Origin: Burkholderiaceae bacterium
GTDB taxonomy: Bacteria; Pseudomonadota; Gammaproteobacteria; Burkholderiales; Burkholderiaceae_E
DNA length: 48,018 bases
Assembly (NCBI GenBank): GCA_900299025.1
Contig: OMIE01000096.1
Coordinates: forward strand, 1-48,018
Reading direction: 5' to 3'
The position numbers and the translations under genes are program-made. Positions 7,620 through 17,629 of this stretch are shown here, piece after piece. How positions within the stretch are numbered: the stretch's first letter is position 1; each line of letters starts with the position of its first letter. The notes under the pieces are model-generated. The model did not search any database. It saw nothing but the letters and a program-made list of their open reading frames with translations, and had not been told where the DNA came from.

Positions 7620-9221
7620 ATGATCTCCAACAGCATGCCTATGCATTTTCCCTTAAACGACCCGTGCACAATGGGTGATTTGATTATTCGTGCGATACAG
7701 CGTGGCGCAGATCGCATTGCGTTTGTGCTCGATGAACAGCAAATAAGCTATCGCGCGTTTGGCGACATGCTTAGCAAAATGTTCCAGTTTATGCAGTCCA
7801 AAGGGCTAAAGCGTGGCGATGCAATCGCTTGCCTTTCCTCGAATCGTCCCGAGGCTTTTCTAGTGAACGCAGCTGCCTACCTGCTGGGACTTCGGTCGAC
7901 CTGGATGCATCCACTCGCTTCAGAAGACGATCATGCTTATTTGATTGAAGACTCCGGAGTAAGTCACTTATTCGTCGACCCTTTAGCCTTCGAAGCAAGA
8001 GCACATGCTTTGGTGGCAAGACTACCGGGACTTCAAGCAGTTTTTAGTCTTGGTCCCTGTCGTAATCCCAAGCCTCTCGGTGACGATGCGCTTGAGGGTA
8101 TGAATGACTTTCATCCTCAGCCTTTGCGGTGCTTGGCTCACGCAGACGACATATGCACGCTCATTTACACAGGGGGTACAACTGGCAAGCCTAAGGGGGT
8201 TATTCACACCCATCGGGTGCAAGTGACCATGGTCATGAGCGAACTGTGCGACTGGGATTGGCCAGAAGAGGTGCGCTTTTTGGCGATGACGCCAATCACC
8301 CATGCAGCAGGTGCCATGATTGTTGCGGTGATGGCAAAGGCCGGTTGCTTCGTAATGAGTAAGGGCTTTGATCCACAGCGATTCTTTGAACTGGTCGAGC
8401 GGCATCGAATCACCTGTACCTTTTTGGTCCCCACCATGATTTATGTACTACTCGATCATCCAGGGATAGAGCAAGCGGATTGCTCAAGTTTAAAGACGGT
8501 GATTTATGGGGCCTCGCCGATGGCTCCCGCCAGGCTCATCGAAGGTATGCGGCGTTGGGGACCGGTGTTTATGCAGCTCTATGGCCAATCAGAGGCGCCC
8601 AATTGTGTGACAAGCCTGAGAAAAAGTGAGCATGACCCGATTCATCATCCCGAGCGTCTTGCCTCGTGCGGATTGCCTACGACCGCAGTTCAGCTCGCTT
8701 TACTCGATGAAGAAGGCCGCGAGGTTGCGCTCGGCGAAGTCGGCGAGATCTGTGTTCGTGGGCCGCTTGTGATGACAGGCTACTGGGCAAAGCCGGAGGA
8801 AACAGCGAAGGCATTGCGTGGCGACTGGCTGCACACCGGTGATCTAGCCAGGCGTGATGAAGCGGGTTATTTATATATTGTTGATCGTAGTAAAGATATG
8901 ATCATTACCGGGGGATTCAATGTATTCCCAAGGGAAGTCGAAGATGTGCTGACCAAACACCCTAACGTAGCAGCGGCTGCAGTCATTGGAGTACCCGACC
9001 CCAAATGGGGCGAGGCAGTCAAAGCGATTGTAGTCCTCAAGCCAGGCGCAAAGGTAAGCGAGGAGGCCTTGATTGCTCTTGTTAGAGAGGCTAAGGGGGC
9101 CGTCCAAGCTCCTAAATCTATTGATTTTATCGATCAATTACCTGTAACAGGTTTGGGCAAACCAGACAAAAAGGCGCTTCGAAGCCGTTATTGGGGTGGG
9201 AAGGAAAGGGCGGTCAACTGA
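7620..9221 (+). CDS. AMP-dependent acyl-CoA synthetase (ANL superfamily)
   Basis: The enzyme activates a carboxylic acid to acyl-AMP and then acyl-CoA. Motifs in order are the P-loop-like IYTGGTTGKPKGVIHTHR, YGQSEAP (A5), LHTGDLARRDEAGYLYIVDRSKDMI (A7-A8, with the TGD and DR residues), GGFNVFPREVEDVL (hinge/linker) and GLGKPDKKALR with the catalytic Lys. Length is about 533 residues. ATG 7620 is the chosen start; TTG 7608 and ATG 7635 are alternatives, and none has a clear ribosome-binding site. It resembles medium/long-chain fatty acid and aromatic acid ligases; the substrate cannot be told. It lies 28 bases after the nucleoside transporter on the same strand. Confidence 0.88.
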   Translation: MISNSMPMHFPLNDPCTMGDLIIRAIQRGADRIAFVLDEQQISYRAFGDMLSKMFQFMQSKGLKRGDAIACLSSNRPEAFLVNAAAYLLGLRSTWMHPLASEDDHAYLIEDSGVSHLFVDPLAFEARAHALVARLPGLQAVFSLGPCRNPKPLGDDALEGMNDFHPQPLRCLAHADDICTLIYTGGTTGKPKGVIHTHRVQVTMVMSELCDWDWPEEVRFLAMTPITHAAGAMIVAVMAKAGCFVMSKGFDPQRFFELVERHRITCTFLVPTMIYVLLDHPGIEQADCSSLKTVIYGASPMAPARLIEGMRRWGPVFMQLYGQSEAPNCVTSLRKSEHDPIHHPERLASCGLPTTAVQLALLDEEGREVALGEVGEICVRGPLVMTGYWAKPEETAKALRGDWLHTGDLARRDEAGYLYIVDRSKDMIITGGFNVFPREVEDVLTKHPNVAAAAVIGVPDPKWGEAVKAIVVLKPGAKVSEEALIALVREAKGAVQAPKSIDFIDQLPVTGLGKPDKKALRSRYWGGKERAVN

Positions 9222-9234
9222 GGATGGATGATCA

Positions 9235-11286
9235 ATGACAATCAATGATCTTCACTTTGCGTTCATTACTTGTATGACATGTTTGGCTATTGGCTCGATG
9301 GGTCCAGTATCGCAAGCTTGCGCGCAGGCAATCTTGCCGACGAGCTCAGAAGTACATGTCCTTCCGAATAATCAGTTGGTTGCCCAAGCAATACCACCAA
9401 TTCCGCGTCAGATAGCAAAATATGTTGAACGTTATACTGAGTTTCGTGGGCATTCGTTTGTTGGATGGCATCCGCATAAGCGCGAAATGTTGGTGAGTCA
9501 TCGGCCGCAGGGGTCGAGTGTTAGTCAAATCTTCCGCCTTAGTGAGCCTCTCGGTACACTCGAGCCCATCACAAGTAGTGACGAGCCTATTCGGTTTGCC
9601 AGCTACGAGCCGAAGCATGCAAGATACATCGTCTACTCAAAATTTTCGGGTGGTAATGAAGCATCACAACTTTACCGGAAGGACCTCGATGAATTGGGCT
9701 CAGAGGTTTTGCTGACAAACCCGGACGAACGCCATACGTTTCATGCTTGGAATCGTTTCGCTTCCACCATGATCTACAGCTCAGTTCCGCTTGATCGAAC
9801 TGCGAAAGGCGGGTCGAGAAAGCAGGTAAGCACCTCGCTAAGGGAAATCGATCCTTTGCGAATTGATAGTTCACGCGAAATTGCGCAATTACCCGGCGTG
9901 GGCTGGTTTGCGGGAGAGGTGTCCCCAGATGGGCGCTTCATCGTTGTCAATCGATATATTTCTGCAAATGAATCAGAGGTTTGGTTACTGGATTTAGACA
10001 GTGGAGGACGGCAACGCCTGCTTCCAAAAATCGACGATAAAGAGCCGGCCATCCACTTTGCAGGGGAGTTTCTACCCGATCAATCTGGCCTTGTTGTGCT
10101 TACGGACCGACATGGTGAGTTTCGAGAGGCGTCAATTTTTGATTTCAAATCGGCATCATTGAATCGACTGACAAGCCATATTCCCTGGGATATTGCAGCT
10201 GGATCACTTAGTCGTGACGGCGGTCGCCTTGCACTTTTGGCTAATGAAGACGGAAAGCGTTCACTGCGACTTCTTGTCGGCAAGGCGCTGACGGAGTACC
10301 CTGCGGTAGGACTCCCTGAAGGCTCTCTAGACGCCATTTCATTTCACGAGCGTGAGCCTTTGTTGGCGTTTGGTGTAAGGAGCGCGCAAAGCCCAGGCGT
10401 AATTTACAGCTATCAGCCAGAGTCTGGGGTTGTTTTGCAGTGGACAAAGCCTTACGCCCATCCAGATGTTGATGTTTCGGCATTTGCAGAGCAGAGCATT
10501 ATTCGATGGCAGAGCTTTGATTCACGCTCCATTTCTGGCTTGATTTCGCGTCCACCGGCACGCTTTACTGGAAAGCGTCCGGTTCTCATCGATATTCACG
10601 GTGGGCCCGAAGCACAAGCTGGCGTTGAATTCCTCGGACGTATGCAGTTTTTCGTTCAGGATCTTGGTATAGCAGTTATTCGACCAAATGTTCGCGGCTC
10701 CACTGGCTTTGGAAAACGATTTGTTGCTCTTGATAATGGCAGGTTGAGAGAAGATGCTGTCAAGGACATCGGCGCACTTCTTGACTGGATCGCAGGCCAA
10801 CCGGACCTCGACGCGAGTAAAGTCGTGGTGGCGGGTGGGAGCTACGGCGGCTACATGAGCCTTGCGACTGCTGTGCACTACAGCGACAGAATCGCTGGCG
10901 CTATCAATGTTGTCGGTATATCGCATTTCGTTACTTTTCTTGAAACAACAGAGAGCTATCGTAGGGACTTGCGCCGAGTGGAATATGGTGACGAACGAGA
11001 CCCAGAGATGCGTGCCTTTTTGCATAGCATTTCACCACTGACCAATGCCGCTCGTATTACAAAGCCTTTATTCGTTATTCAAGGCAAAAACGATCCGAGG
11101 GTTCCCTATACTGAAGCAGAGCAAATTGTTGCAGAAGTTAGAAAAAATGGCACTAGCGTGTGGTATCTCCGAGCGGAGAATGAGGGTCATGGATTTGCTA
11201 GAAAGGAAAACGCAGATTTTCAGTTTTACGCTATGGTTATCTTTTTAAAGCGATACCTACTAGGCGAGGCCTTTTCTAGCAATTAG
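9235..11286 (+). CDS. secreted S9 family (prolyl oligopeptidase-like) serine peptidase
   Basis: This is a 683-residue exported peptidase. A Sec signal peptide (about residues 1-32, ending QACAQA) precedes a seven-bladed beta-propeller region (about 50-420; WD40-like PD40 segments such as SPDGRFIVVNRY and SRDGGRLALLANEDG). The alpha/beta-hydrolase domain follows (about 430-680). The catalytic triad is Ser536 in GGSYGGYMS, Asp620 in GKNDPRVPY and His652 in NEGHGF. The oxyanion-type motif DIHGGPEAQ is at about 453, and RGSTGFGKRF is typical of acylaminoacyl-peptidase/DPP-type S9 enzymes. Likely location is the periplasm, with a role in oligopeptide breakdown. It ends facing the MFS gene, with only 45 bases between the two stops. 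Confidence 0.92.
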   Translation: MTINDLHFAFITCMTCLAIGSMGPVSQACAQAILPTSSEVHVLPNNQLVAQAIPPIPRQIAKYVERYTEFRGHSFVGWHPHKREMLVSHRPQGSSVSQIFRLSEPLGTLEPITSSDEPIRFASYEPKHARYIVYSKFSGGNEASQLYRKDLDELGSEVLLTNPDERHTFHAWNRFASTMIYSSVPLDRTAKGGSRKQVSTSLREIDPLRIDSSREIAQLPGVGWFAGEVSPDGRFIVVNRYISANESEVWLLDLDSGGRQRLLPKIDDKEPAIHFAGEFLPDQSGLVVLTDRHGEFREASIFDFKSASLNRLTSHIPWDIAAGSLSRDGGRLALLANEDGKRSLRLLVGKALTEYPAVGLPEGSLDAISFHEREPLLAFGVRSAQSPGVIYSYQPESGVVLQWTKPYAHPDVDVSAFAEQSIIRWQSFDSRSISGLISRPPARFTGKRPVLIDIHGGPEAQAGVEFLGRMQFFVQDLGIAVIRPNVRGSTGFGKRFVALDNGRLREDAVKDIGALLDWIAGQPDLDASKVVVAGGSYGGYMSLATAVHYSDRIAGAINVVGISHFVTFLETTESYRRDLRRVEYGDERDPEMRAFLHSISPLTNAARITKPLFVIQGKNDPRVPYTEAEQIVAEVRKNGTSVWYLRAENEGHGFARKENADFQFYAMVIFLKRYLLGEAFSSN

Positions 11287-11300
11287 TCAACTTTTTGTGC

Positions 11301-11314
11301 GCCTTAGCCAAGGC
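11301..11314. terminator. weak hairpin between the convergent peptidase and MFS genes
   Basis: GCCTT-AGCC-AAGGC forms a five-base-pair stem with a four-base loop in the 45-base gap between two facing stop codons. There is no clean T-run on either side, so it may only be a weak or bidirectional terminator. Confidence 0.3.
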
Positions 11315-11331
11315 TTGAATCGCTTTAATAG

Positions 11332-12567
11332 TTACATGCTTAAGGATTGCCTTTTCGATAACAAAAGAGCCATACCAGCACCGAGCGTTAAGAACAGGAT
11401 GGCCGAGCTTACTTGTAGGATTTCAAAACCAAAGCTGCTGAGGATGGGCGACCCAATCGCAACGCCAATCGACTGGCCCGAGAAAAGCCCCGCGGCGAAA
11501 GCTGCAATACCGGTACCGCGAGCATGGGGTGCCATTTGAGTTGCTTGAACTTGTAATGTGTTGTGCACCATAAAAAAGCCAATCCCCATGAGTGTGCAAA
11601 ACACCAGCTGGACCGGCCACCATGCGCCGCCAAGACAAAACATACCCAGTGCGAACAGGCCTGAACCGCCAAGCAGCAGTCCTTTCTCGCCAAGGGTTCT
11701 AATCAAATAGCCCGCGGCGAGGCTATAGCAAACACCACCCAGTCCAAACCCGGCCGCGGCAATGCCTGCCTGCCATAGGCTAAGTTGATACTGAAGGTGT
11801 AACCAACTTGGTACATAGGCAAAGGCGCTGTAAACCACAAGACCCTCGAGAAAGACGACTGCAAGGATCACGCGAGCCCAGGGGATTGTTACGATGGATC
11901 CAAATTGTGTAGCCATGGAAGCAACAGTTGGCCTTTGGCCGATGGCGTCTGTCGGATTGACCTGACCCGGCTTGTATGCGGTTTTGCGTGAGTCGATGCT
12001 GAGTATGACGGCTACGATCGCGAGAACAATCGCCGGTAGTGCAAAACTTAGCCGCCAGCCGATGGTGTCTGCCATGAGTCCGCCTGCGACCTGCCCAATG
12101 ACCGCGCCCGCAGTTGACCCGGTCATTAACTGAGCAAGCACAGCTTGGCGTGCCTGATAGGGTACCGAGTCGCCAATCCAGGCTAGCGATAGCGGAATCA
12201 ATGCTGCGCAGGCGGCTCCTGCAAAAAACCGTAGCAGTAATAGCTGGGGAAGCGAAACAGCGAGCATGCAGGCCGCTGAAGCGATGGCCGCTGCAATCGT
12301 GGCATAGCGAATCCAGCGAAGCTTGCCAGCATAGTCGCCCATAGGTCCGTGAATGAGCTGAAATAGGCCGTAGGCAATACTGAAGCTAGTAATAACGTAG
12401 GCGACTTCGCCGATGCTGCGATCAAAGTCTTGCGCTAATTGGGGCAGCATCGGGTCACATAAGCGAACCGATGTTTGGCTTGCAAAGGCACCAAGCGATA
12501 AGGTTAGGAGCGTTCGGACCTGTGTATTACCTGCAGGTGGCGGGCCATCGCGCTTTGAAGCTTGCAT
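11332..12567 (-). CDS. MFS transporter, 12 membrane segments (drug:H+ antiporter-like)
   Basis: This is an inner-membrane major facilitator of 411 residues. The N-half shows the loop 2-3 motif in the form HGPMGDYAGKLRWI, and PYQARQAVLAQLMTGSTAGAVIGQVAGGLMAD resembles motif C of antiporters. The start at 12567 shares one base with the last base of the dehydrogenase stop (TAATG arrangement), so the pair is translationally coupled. An upstream extension to 12603 exists but would overlap the dehydrogenase further. The substrate is unknown. Its coupling with the dehydrogenase and its position next to an acid-uptake ABC cassette suggest export or import of a related metabolite. Confidence 0.9.
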   Translation of the reverse strand: MQASKRDGPPPAGNTQVRTLLTLSLGAFASQTSVRLCDPMLPQLAQDFDRSIGEVAYVITSFSIAYGLFQLIHGPMGDYAGKLRWIRYATIAAAIASAACMLAVSLPQLLLLRFFAGAACAALIPLSLAWIGDSVPYQARQAVLAQLMTGSTAGAVIGQVAGGLMADTIGWRLSFALPAIVLAIVAVILSIDSRKTAYKPGQVNPTDAIGQRPTVASMATQFGSIVTIPWARVILAVVFLEGLVVYSAFAYVPSWLHLQYQLSLWQAGIAAAGFGLGGVCYSLAAGYLIRTLGEKGLLLGGSGLFALGMFCLGGAWWPVQLVFCTLMGIGFFMVHNTLQVQATQMAPHARGTGIAAFAAGLFSGQSIGVAIGSPILSSFGFEILQVSSAILFLTLGAGMALLLSKRQSLSM

Positions 12568-13265
12568 TAGGTGGCAACACCACCAACGCCTGCTCCGCCA
12601 CACACATATAGGACTTGCCCTGTGACAAAAGCACTATCTTCACGCATAAAAAACGCAACGGCTGCAGCCACATCTTCAGGCTCTCCCATGCGACCGACGG
12701 GTATGTTATCTAGAATTTGCTTGGTTCGAGGTGAGTCAGCGGGATTAGCTTGTTTGAAAAGTTCGGTAGCGATCGGTCCAGGTCCGATGACATTGCTAGT
12801 GATGCCCAGCCTTCCCAACTCCAAAGCCCAAACCCGTGATAAGCCAATCAATCCAGCCTTGCTTGCCGCGTAAGCGCTGCGCAATGTCTTACCCAGCGCT
12901 GCGCGAGAGGCGATGCTAACGATCCGACCGAACCCGGCATCGGTCATGCCAGGAATCAGCGCCTGTGTGCACTGCATGGCACAGCGCAAATTGAGTGCGA
13001 TCACTCGGTCGAACTGTGCTAGGGTTTGCTCCTGAGCAGATGCCGCTTCAACGGTGCCTACGTTATTGAGCAAGCGCGTAATCGGGCCTGTTTTGAGTGC
13101 TTTTTCAAGCGCTTCAGCGGTCTGATCGGGGCAGGATAAATCGGCCCGAATCCCGTCACCCGTTTGGTCGATGATCAGTACTTCGTAGCCTTCAGCGACG
13201 CAGCGTTGTGCGCTTGCCTTGCCAATGCCATGGGCTCCACCAGTAATAAGGACACGCTGCTTCAT
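12567..13265 (-). CDS. short-chain dehydrogenase/reductase (SDR)
   Basis: This NAD(P)-dependent oxidoreductase is a 232-residue classical SDR. The cofactor motif TGGAHGIG lies near residue 8 and the structural NNVG motif near 65. The catalytic Ser-Tyr-Lys residues are in SIASRAALGKTLRSAYAASKAG (about 115-140). An NVIGPGPIATELF tail loop and a C-terminal GQVLYVCGGAG complete it. An acidic residue after beta-2 (LIIDQTG) suggests NAD rather than NADP. The start at 13265 is chosen because AAGGAGAG stands just upstream; a frame extending to 13307 lacks this. It leads a two-gene minus-strand operon with the MFS gene, divergent from the ABC importer cassette. The substrate is not evident. Confidence 0.9.
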   Translation of the reverse strand: MKQRVLITGGAHGIGKASAQRCVAEGYEVLIIDQTGDGIRADLSCPDQTAEALEKALKTGPITRLLNNVGTVEAASAQEQTLAQFDRVIALNLRCAMQCTQALIPGMTDAGFGRIVSIASRAALGKTLRSAYAASKAGLIGLSRVWALELGRLGITSNVIGPGPIATELFKQANPADSPRTKQILDNIPVGRMGEPEDVAAAVAFFMREDSAFVTGQVLYVCGGAGVGGVAT

Positions 13266-13433
13266 GGCTTGATCTCTCCTTGCTTGGCTAAGGTGTTGAA
13301 TGAACAATGATTGTAGATGCTGCTTTCTTCGTTCGAATGCTCATCGTAAAGATTTTGAAAGCCTGCTTGCGCCAAGGCCTTGCGATCGGCGACACTTCGG
13401 GGTGAAGCTTTTTAAAACAAGGGAGGATAAGGC
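13266..13433. promoter_or_regulatory. divergent intergenic region between the SDR and ABC-importer operons
   Basis: This 168-base gap must hold promoters for both operons. A weak minus-strand pair was seen: TTCGAA then, 16 bases on, TACAAT (complement of 13310-13315). A perfect 10-base palindrome, CAAGGCCTTG, lies at 13373-13382 and might be an operator, though it is short. No regulator gene is encoded next to it. A good ribosome-binding site (AAGGGAGGA) precedes the importer start at 13434. Confidence 0.35.
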
Positions 13434-14576
13434 ATGAAAAAGGCAACAGCAGCAGGCTTACTGGCCATTGTGGCGTCGTTGGCTCAGCCAGTTTTGGCTC
13501 AAATTAATATTGGTGTCACGGTTTCGGCGACCGGTCCGGCTGCCTCGCTGGGCATTCCAGAGAAAAATACGATATCGCTTTTGCCAACGACCATGGGTGG
13601 GCAGAAAGTGAACTATATCGTTCTGGATGATGCGACTAATCCAACAGAAGCCAACAAAAATGCCAAGCGGCTCGTTAGCGAGCATAAGGTCGATGCCATT
13701 ATTGGGTCAACCACCACGCCGACCTCACTAGCGGCTATTGAAGTAGGCGCCGAGTCGGGCACACCTGTCATCACCATGGCACCGATTCCACCGCAAACGG
13801 GCGACAAGCACACCTGGTCCTTTGTCACGCCGCAAGGGATTGGGATCATGGCAAGTGCACTGGTCGATGTGATGAAGAGCGCCGGCGTGAAAAGCCTTGG
13901 CTTTATCGGTTTTGCAGATGCATACGGGGAAGTTTGGCTTCAAGCCATGAAAGCACCACTCGCTACCGCTGGTATAAGTATGAATACAGTGGAGCGCTTC
14001 CAGCGTACGGACACGTCGGTAACTGGGCAGACGCTCAAGTTGGTGGCCGCCAACCCCGATGCTGTGCTTGTAGTTGGTTCTGGCACACCTGCCGTGCTGC
14101 CGCAAGCGAGCTTGCGTGAACGCGGTTATAAGGGAAAAATTTATCAGACGCATGGCGTTGCGAATCGGGACTTTTTGCGCGTGGGCGGCAAGCAGGTTGA
14201 GGGTGCCGTGTTCCCGGTCGGGCCAATGCTTCTTGCTGAAGAGCTGCCCGATAGTCATCCGAGCAAGCGCGCGGCGCTCGACTATGTCAACGCCTACGAA
14301 AAAGTACATGGCAAAGACAGTCGTTCAACCTTTGGAGCTCATGCTTGGGATGCAGCTTTGCTGCTCGGCAATGCAGTACCACAGGCTTTAAAGAAGGCTA
14401 AGCCAGGCACCCCAGAGTTCAGAAAAGCCTTGCGTGACGCTATCGAAACGACCAAGGAATTGCCCGCCTCGCATGGTGTTTTCACGATGAGTCCAAGTGA
14501 TCATAATGGTTTGGATCAACGCGCAAGGGTAATGGTCCGCGTCGAAGGCGGTAATTGGAAACTCATGACGCCTTAA
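13434..14576 (+). CDS. periplasmic substrate-binding protein, branched-chain amino acid (HAAT) ABC family
   Basis: This 380-residue type I periplasmic binding protein is of the LivJ/LivK kind. A Sec signal peptide (residues 1-22, ending PVLAQ) leads into INIGVTVSATGPAASLGIPEKN, the usual first strand and ligand-binding loop. VNYIVLDDATNPTEANKNAKRLV and DAIIGSTTTPTSLAAIEVGAESGTPVI follow, as in the family. Many such proteins next to CoA ligases bind aromatic acids (for example CouP-type coumarate binders) rather than amino acids. A strong AAGGGAGGA ribosome-binding site precedes it. It is the first gene of a plus-strand cassette with a ligase, permeases and ATPases. Confidence 0.93.
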   Translation: MKKATAAGLLAIVASLAQPVLAQINIGVTVSATGPAASLGIPEKNTISLLPTTMGGQKVNYIVLDDATNPTEANKNAKRLVSEHKVDAIIGSTTTPTSLAAIEVGAESGTPVITMAPIPPQTGDKHTWSFVTPQGIGIMASALVDVMKSAGVKSLGFIGFADAYGEVWLQAMKAPLATAGISMNTVERFQRTDTSVTGQTLKLVAANPDAVLVVGSGTPAVLPQASLRERGYKGKIYQTHGVANRDFLRVGGKQVEGAVFPVGPMLLAEELPDSHPSKRAALDYVNAYEKVHGKDSRSTFGAHAWDAALLLGNAVPQALKKAKPGTPEFRKALRDAIETTKELPASHGVFTMSPSDHNGLDQRARVMVRVEGGNWKLMTP

Positions 14577-14605
14577 ACCGCGTTCTTCACAGCTTGTTAC
14601 CTATC

Positions 14606-16525
14606 GTGAGTCAACTAAATCAGCCCTGCTTAGCCGGATTCGCAGAACCCTTGCTAAGGATTGAGAAGCCTTCGGAGTATTGTTTTTTACTTTCCTCCGG
14701 CCATCGTTTATTGCCTTATTCACGATGCGTCGGTGAGTGGCTCGAACATTGGGCTGAAGTAAGCCCTGAGCAGATCTTTCTTGCCGAGCGAAGCCTTGCC
14801 GGTGAGGTTCCAGGCCAAGCGCCTGCAGGCACAAAGCCGTGGCGAAAAGTAAGCTATAGCCAAGCGCGTGATCAAATTTACCGCTTTGGCGAAGGACTAC
14901 TGGCTCATGGCTTGAATCAACAAAGACCGCTCGCAATACTGTCAGACAATAGTGTTGATCACGCTTTATTGAGTCTTGCCGCCATGCATGTTGGTGTGCC
15001 TGTTGCACCTGTTTCAGCAGCGTATTCACTTTTATCGAGTGATTTTGCCAAGCTGATTCATATTCTAAAACTCATAAAGCCAGGCCTGATTTATGTGAGT
15101 GATGGCGCGCTGTATGCAAAGGCGCTTGCGGCCGCTCTAGCTGCACTCGGTGATTTAAAGCCTGGTGTTCTTGTCTCAAGGCAGCTGAGTGATGGCTTAA
15201 GGGGTATCGATGGAAGTGGCATTGCTGTCGAGCAGCTAGACGATTGGACGCTTATTGAACCGAGCTCGCGGGTGGCTGATGCCTTTCAATCGTTGAGTGG
15301 CGATAGCCTTGCCAAGATTCTCTTCACCTCGGGTTCGACAGGCATGCCCAAAGGGGTCATCAATACTCAGCGTATGCTGTGCTCGAATCAACAAGCGATC
15401 AGTCAACTATGGCCCTTCTTAGCAAAAAGACCCCCAGTGATTGTCGACTGGCTGCCTTGGAGCCACACCTTTGGCGGCAACCACAATGTCAACCTAATAC
15501 TCCGCCACGGTGGTAGCCTTTATATCGATAACGGCAAGCCAGCCCCAGGCTTGATCGAACGAAGCATTGAGAATCTGAAAGAAATTGCACCGACACTGTA
15601 TTTTAATGTCCCTCGCGGATTTGATTTATTGTTGCCGTTTTTAGAGCAAGACAACCACTTACGCGCCCACTTCTTTTCAGAGCTTGAGCTTGTTTTTTAT
15701 GCAGCAGCAGCATTGCCTCAGCCACTCTGGGATCGATTTAAAAAATGTACTCAGCTAGTGGCAGGAAAGCCTCCCGCCATGGTTTCGGCCTGGGGGTCCA
15801 CTGAAACAGCCCCGCTTGCTACCTCGGTTCATTACGCCATTGATCAACCTGGAATCATCGGCCTGCCAGCGCCTGGCGTGAGGATAAAGATGAAGGCCAA
15901 TGCTGGTAAGTGGGAGCTTTTAGTCAAAGGCCCTAACGTTACACCCGGCTACTTTGATGCGCCTGAGTTAAGCGCTCGAGCTTTTGATGAGGAGGGCTTT
16001 TATCGCATTGGTGATGCGGGGCGGTTCTTTGATGTCGAACATCCTGAAAAAGGCTTGGTTTTTGACGGACGGATTGCCGAGGACTTTAAGCTCAGTTCGG
16101 GCACTTGGGTGCATGTTGGTGCATTGAGGGTGAGGGTGATTGCGCAGTGTTCGCCCCTGATCCAGGATTGCGTCATCACGGGACACGATCGAGACGAGAT
16201 TGGTTTGTTGATGTTTCCTAACTGGGCGGCCTGCCGGTCTTTGTGCGGCGAGAGCAACGAGCTGTTAAGCAACGAGGTACTGGTGCAGCACCCGACCGTG
16301 AAGCAGGCGATTCGACATGCTTTGCGTGATCTTGTGCATGCAGGTACCGGCTCCTCGACGATGCCGGCGCGAGCGATGCTCATGCTCGAGCCCGCATCGA
16401 TCGATGCCAACGAGATGACTGATAAGGGTTATATCAACCAACGTGCCGTGCTCGATCACAGGCACTCCTTGGTTTCGCGCCTGTATGCTGCTGAGGGCGA
16501 TTCCGCGGTGATCTTGCTGCGCTAA
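14606..16525 (+). CDS. feruloyl-CoA synthase-like acid-CoA ligase
   Basis: This ANL-superfamily ligase has the features of the feruloyl-CoA synthase branch. The adenylate motif is [19 protein letters not shown], followed by [43 protein letters not shown] and the C-terminal [25 protein letters not shown] then [14 protein letters not shown]. In this branch the text FKL(S/A)(S/T)GTWV replaces the usual RxKdxIxxxG hinge. There is no ATG near the N-terminus. GTG 14606 is my choice and TTG 14555, overlapping the binding-protein gene, is the alternative (656 residues). Its placement inside an ABC importer cassette implies that the imported acid is its substrate. Ferulate or another hydroxycinnamate is plausible but not shown: no enoyl-CoA hydratase/lyase or vanillin dehydrogenase is in the window. 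Confidence 0.85.
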   Translation: MSQLNQPCLAGFAEPLLRIEKPSEYCFLLSSGHRLLPYSRCVGEWLEHWAEVSPEQIFLAERSLAGEVPGQAPAGTKPWRKVSYSQARDQIYRFGEGLLAHGLNQQRPLAILSDNSVDHALLSLAAMHVGVPVAPVSAAYSLLSSDFAKLIHILKLIKPGLIYVSDGALYAKALAAALAALGDLKPGVLVSRQLSDGLRGIDGSGIAVEQLDDWTLIEPSSRVADAFQSLSGDSLAKILFTSGSTGMPKGVINTQRMLCSNQQAISQLWPFLAKRPPVIVDWLPWSHTFGGNHNVNLILRHGGSLYIDNGKPAPGLIERSIENLKEIAPTLYFNVPRGFDLLLPFLEQDNHLRAHFFSELELVFYAAAALPQPLWDRFKKCTQLVAGKPPAMVSAWGSTETAPLATSVHYAIDQPGIIGLPAPGVRIKMKANAGKWELLVKGPNVTPGYFDAPELSARAFDEEGFYRIGDAGRFFDVEHPEKGLVFDGRIAEDFKLSSGTWVHVGALRVRVIAQCSPLIQDCVITGHDRDEIGLLMFPNWAACRSLCGESNELLSNEVLVQHPTVKQAIRHALRDLVHAGTGSSTMPARAMLMLEPASIDANEMTDKGYINQRAVLDHRHSLVSRLYAAEGDSAVILLR

Positions 16526-16566
16526 GGCACAGCATCTCCGGTCGATCTGCCGATGGACATGGTTCT

Positions 16567-17625
16567 ATGAACTTAGATATTGTGCTTCTTCTTGCGCAAG
16601 ATGGGTTGACCAACGGAGCTATTTACGCGCTGCTCGCTTTAGCCTTGGTTATGGTTTTTGCAGTGACGAGGGTGATTTTCGTGCCGCAGGGTGAATTTGT
16701 TGCCTTTGGCGCGCTAACGCTGGCCTCGTTTCAAGGCAACAAACTGCCGGGCACGCTTTGGCTTTTACTGCTCGCGGGAAGCATATGTTTTTTAATGGAC
16801 TGGCGCTATCAGCAAGGTCTAGGGAAGGGGATGGCGAGGCGCTTACGCTGGTCTTTGATGTGGCAAGTGCTATTTCCGTTGGGTCTGGCTTTATTGGTCT
16901 TTTTTTTACAATCGTCGCCATTGGGCCTGGCAAAGCTACCCTTATGGGTGCAAATCATTCTCGCCTTACTGGTAGTGGTACCACTTGGACCTATGATTTA
17001 TCGGCTCGCCTTTCAGCCCATGGCTCAGGCGCCGATCCTCGTGCTTCTTATTGTTTCAGTAGCGGTCCATTTAGTGCTTGTGGGAATCGCGCTTGTCTTT
17101 TTTGGCGCTGAAGGCTCTCGGACGCCACCCTTCAGCGAAGGCGGCTTTGCCTTAGGATCGGTGCCGGTTCAAGCGCAAACGCTATGGGTTTTGGGAACAA
17201 GCTTATTGTTCATGATCGCGTTGGGACTCTTCTTTGAAAGAAGCCTCTTTGGGAAAGCGTTGCGTGCGACGGCAGTCAATCAGACAGGGGCACGCCTCAT
17301 GGGGATCGCACCCGTGTTTGCCGGTCGACTTGTCTTCCTGCTCGCTGCACTTATGGGTACTTACTCAGGCATGTTGATTGGACCAATCACCACCATTTAC
17401 TATGACACCGGATTTTTGATCGGATTAAAGGGTTTCGTTGGTGCCATTATCGCGGGGCTTGCAAGTTATCCGCTTGCCGTAGGGGGAGCCTTGTTGGTCG
17501 GTTTGCTCGAAGCGTACTCGTCTTTTTGGGCAAGCTCTTTTAAAGAAGTCATCGTCTTCGCTCTGATTATTCCAGTCTTGCTCTGGCGCTCATTGCGCCA
17601 TCAGGATTTAGATGACGAGGCATAA
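16567..17625 (+). CDS. ABC transporter permease, LivH-like
   Basis: This inner-membrane permease is one of two in a branched-chain-amino-acid-type importer. The opening [39 protein letters not shown] is the standard LivH start. The C-terminal half has the EAA-like loop ([25 protein letters not shown]) and [33 protein letters not shown]. At 352 residues it is about 60 longer than typical LivH. The extra material, at about 55-115, holds a basic stretch and at least one more hydrophobic segment. Its stop lies inside the start region of the next gene (14-base overlap if the next gene begins at 17612). Confidence 0.9.
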   Translation: MNLDIVLLLAQDGLTNGAIYALLALALVMVFAVTRVIFVPQGEFVAFGALTLASFQGNKLPGTLWLLLLAGSICFLMDWRYQQGLGKGMARRLRWSLMWQVLFPLGLALLVFFLQSSPLGLAKLPLWVQIILALLVVVPLGPMIYRLAFQPMAQAPILVLLIVSVAVHLVLVGIALVFFGAEGSRTPPFSEGGFALGSVPVQAQTLWVLGTSLLFMIALGLFFERSLFGKALRATAVNQTGARLMGIAPVFAGRLVFLLAALMGTYSGMLIGPITTIYYDTGFLIGLKGFVGAIIAGLASYPLAVGGALLVGLLEAYSSFWASSFKEVIVFALIIPVLLWRSLRHQDLDDEA

Positions 17626-17629
17626 GCAT

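Noticed and set aside
10522-11025. Open frame of 167 codons on the minus strand inside the S9 peptidase gene
   Set aside because: It lies antisense to the conserved catalytic domain, has no recognisable motif and no ribosome-binding site. It is explained as a shadow frame.
13728-14309. Open frame of 193 codons on the minus strand inside the substrate-binding protein gene
   Set aside because: No motif, antisense to a clear gene and no upstream signal.
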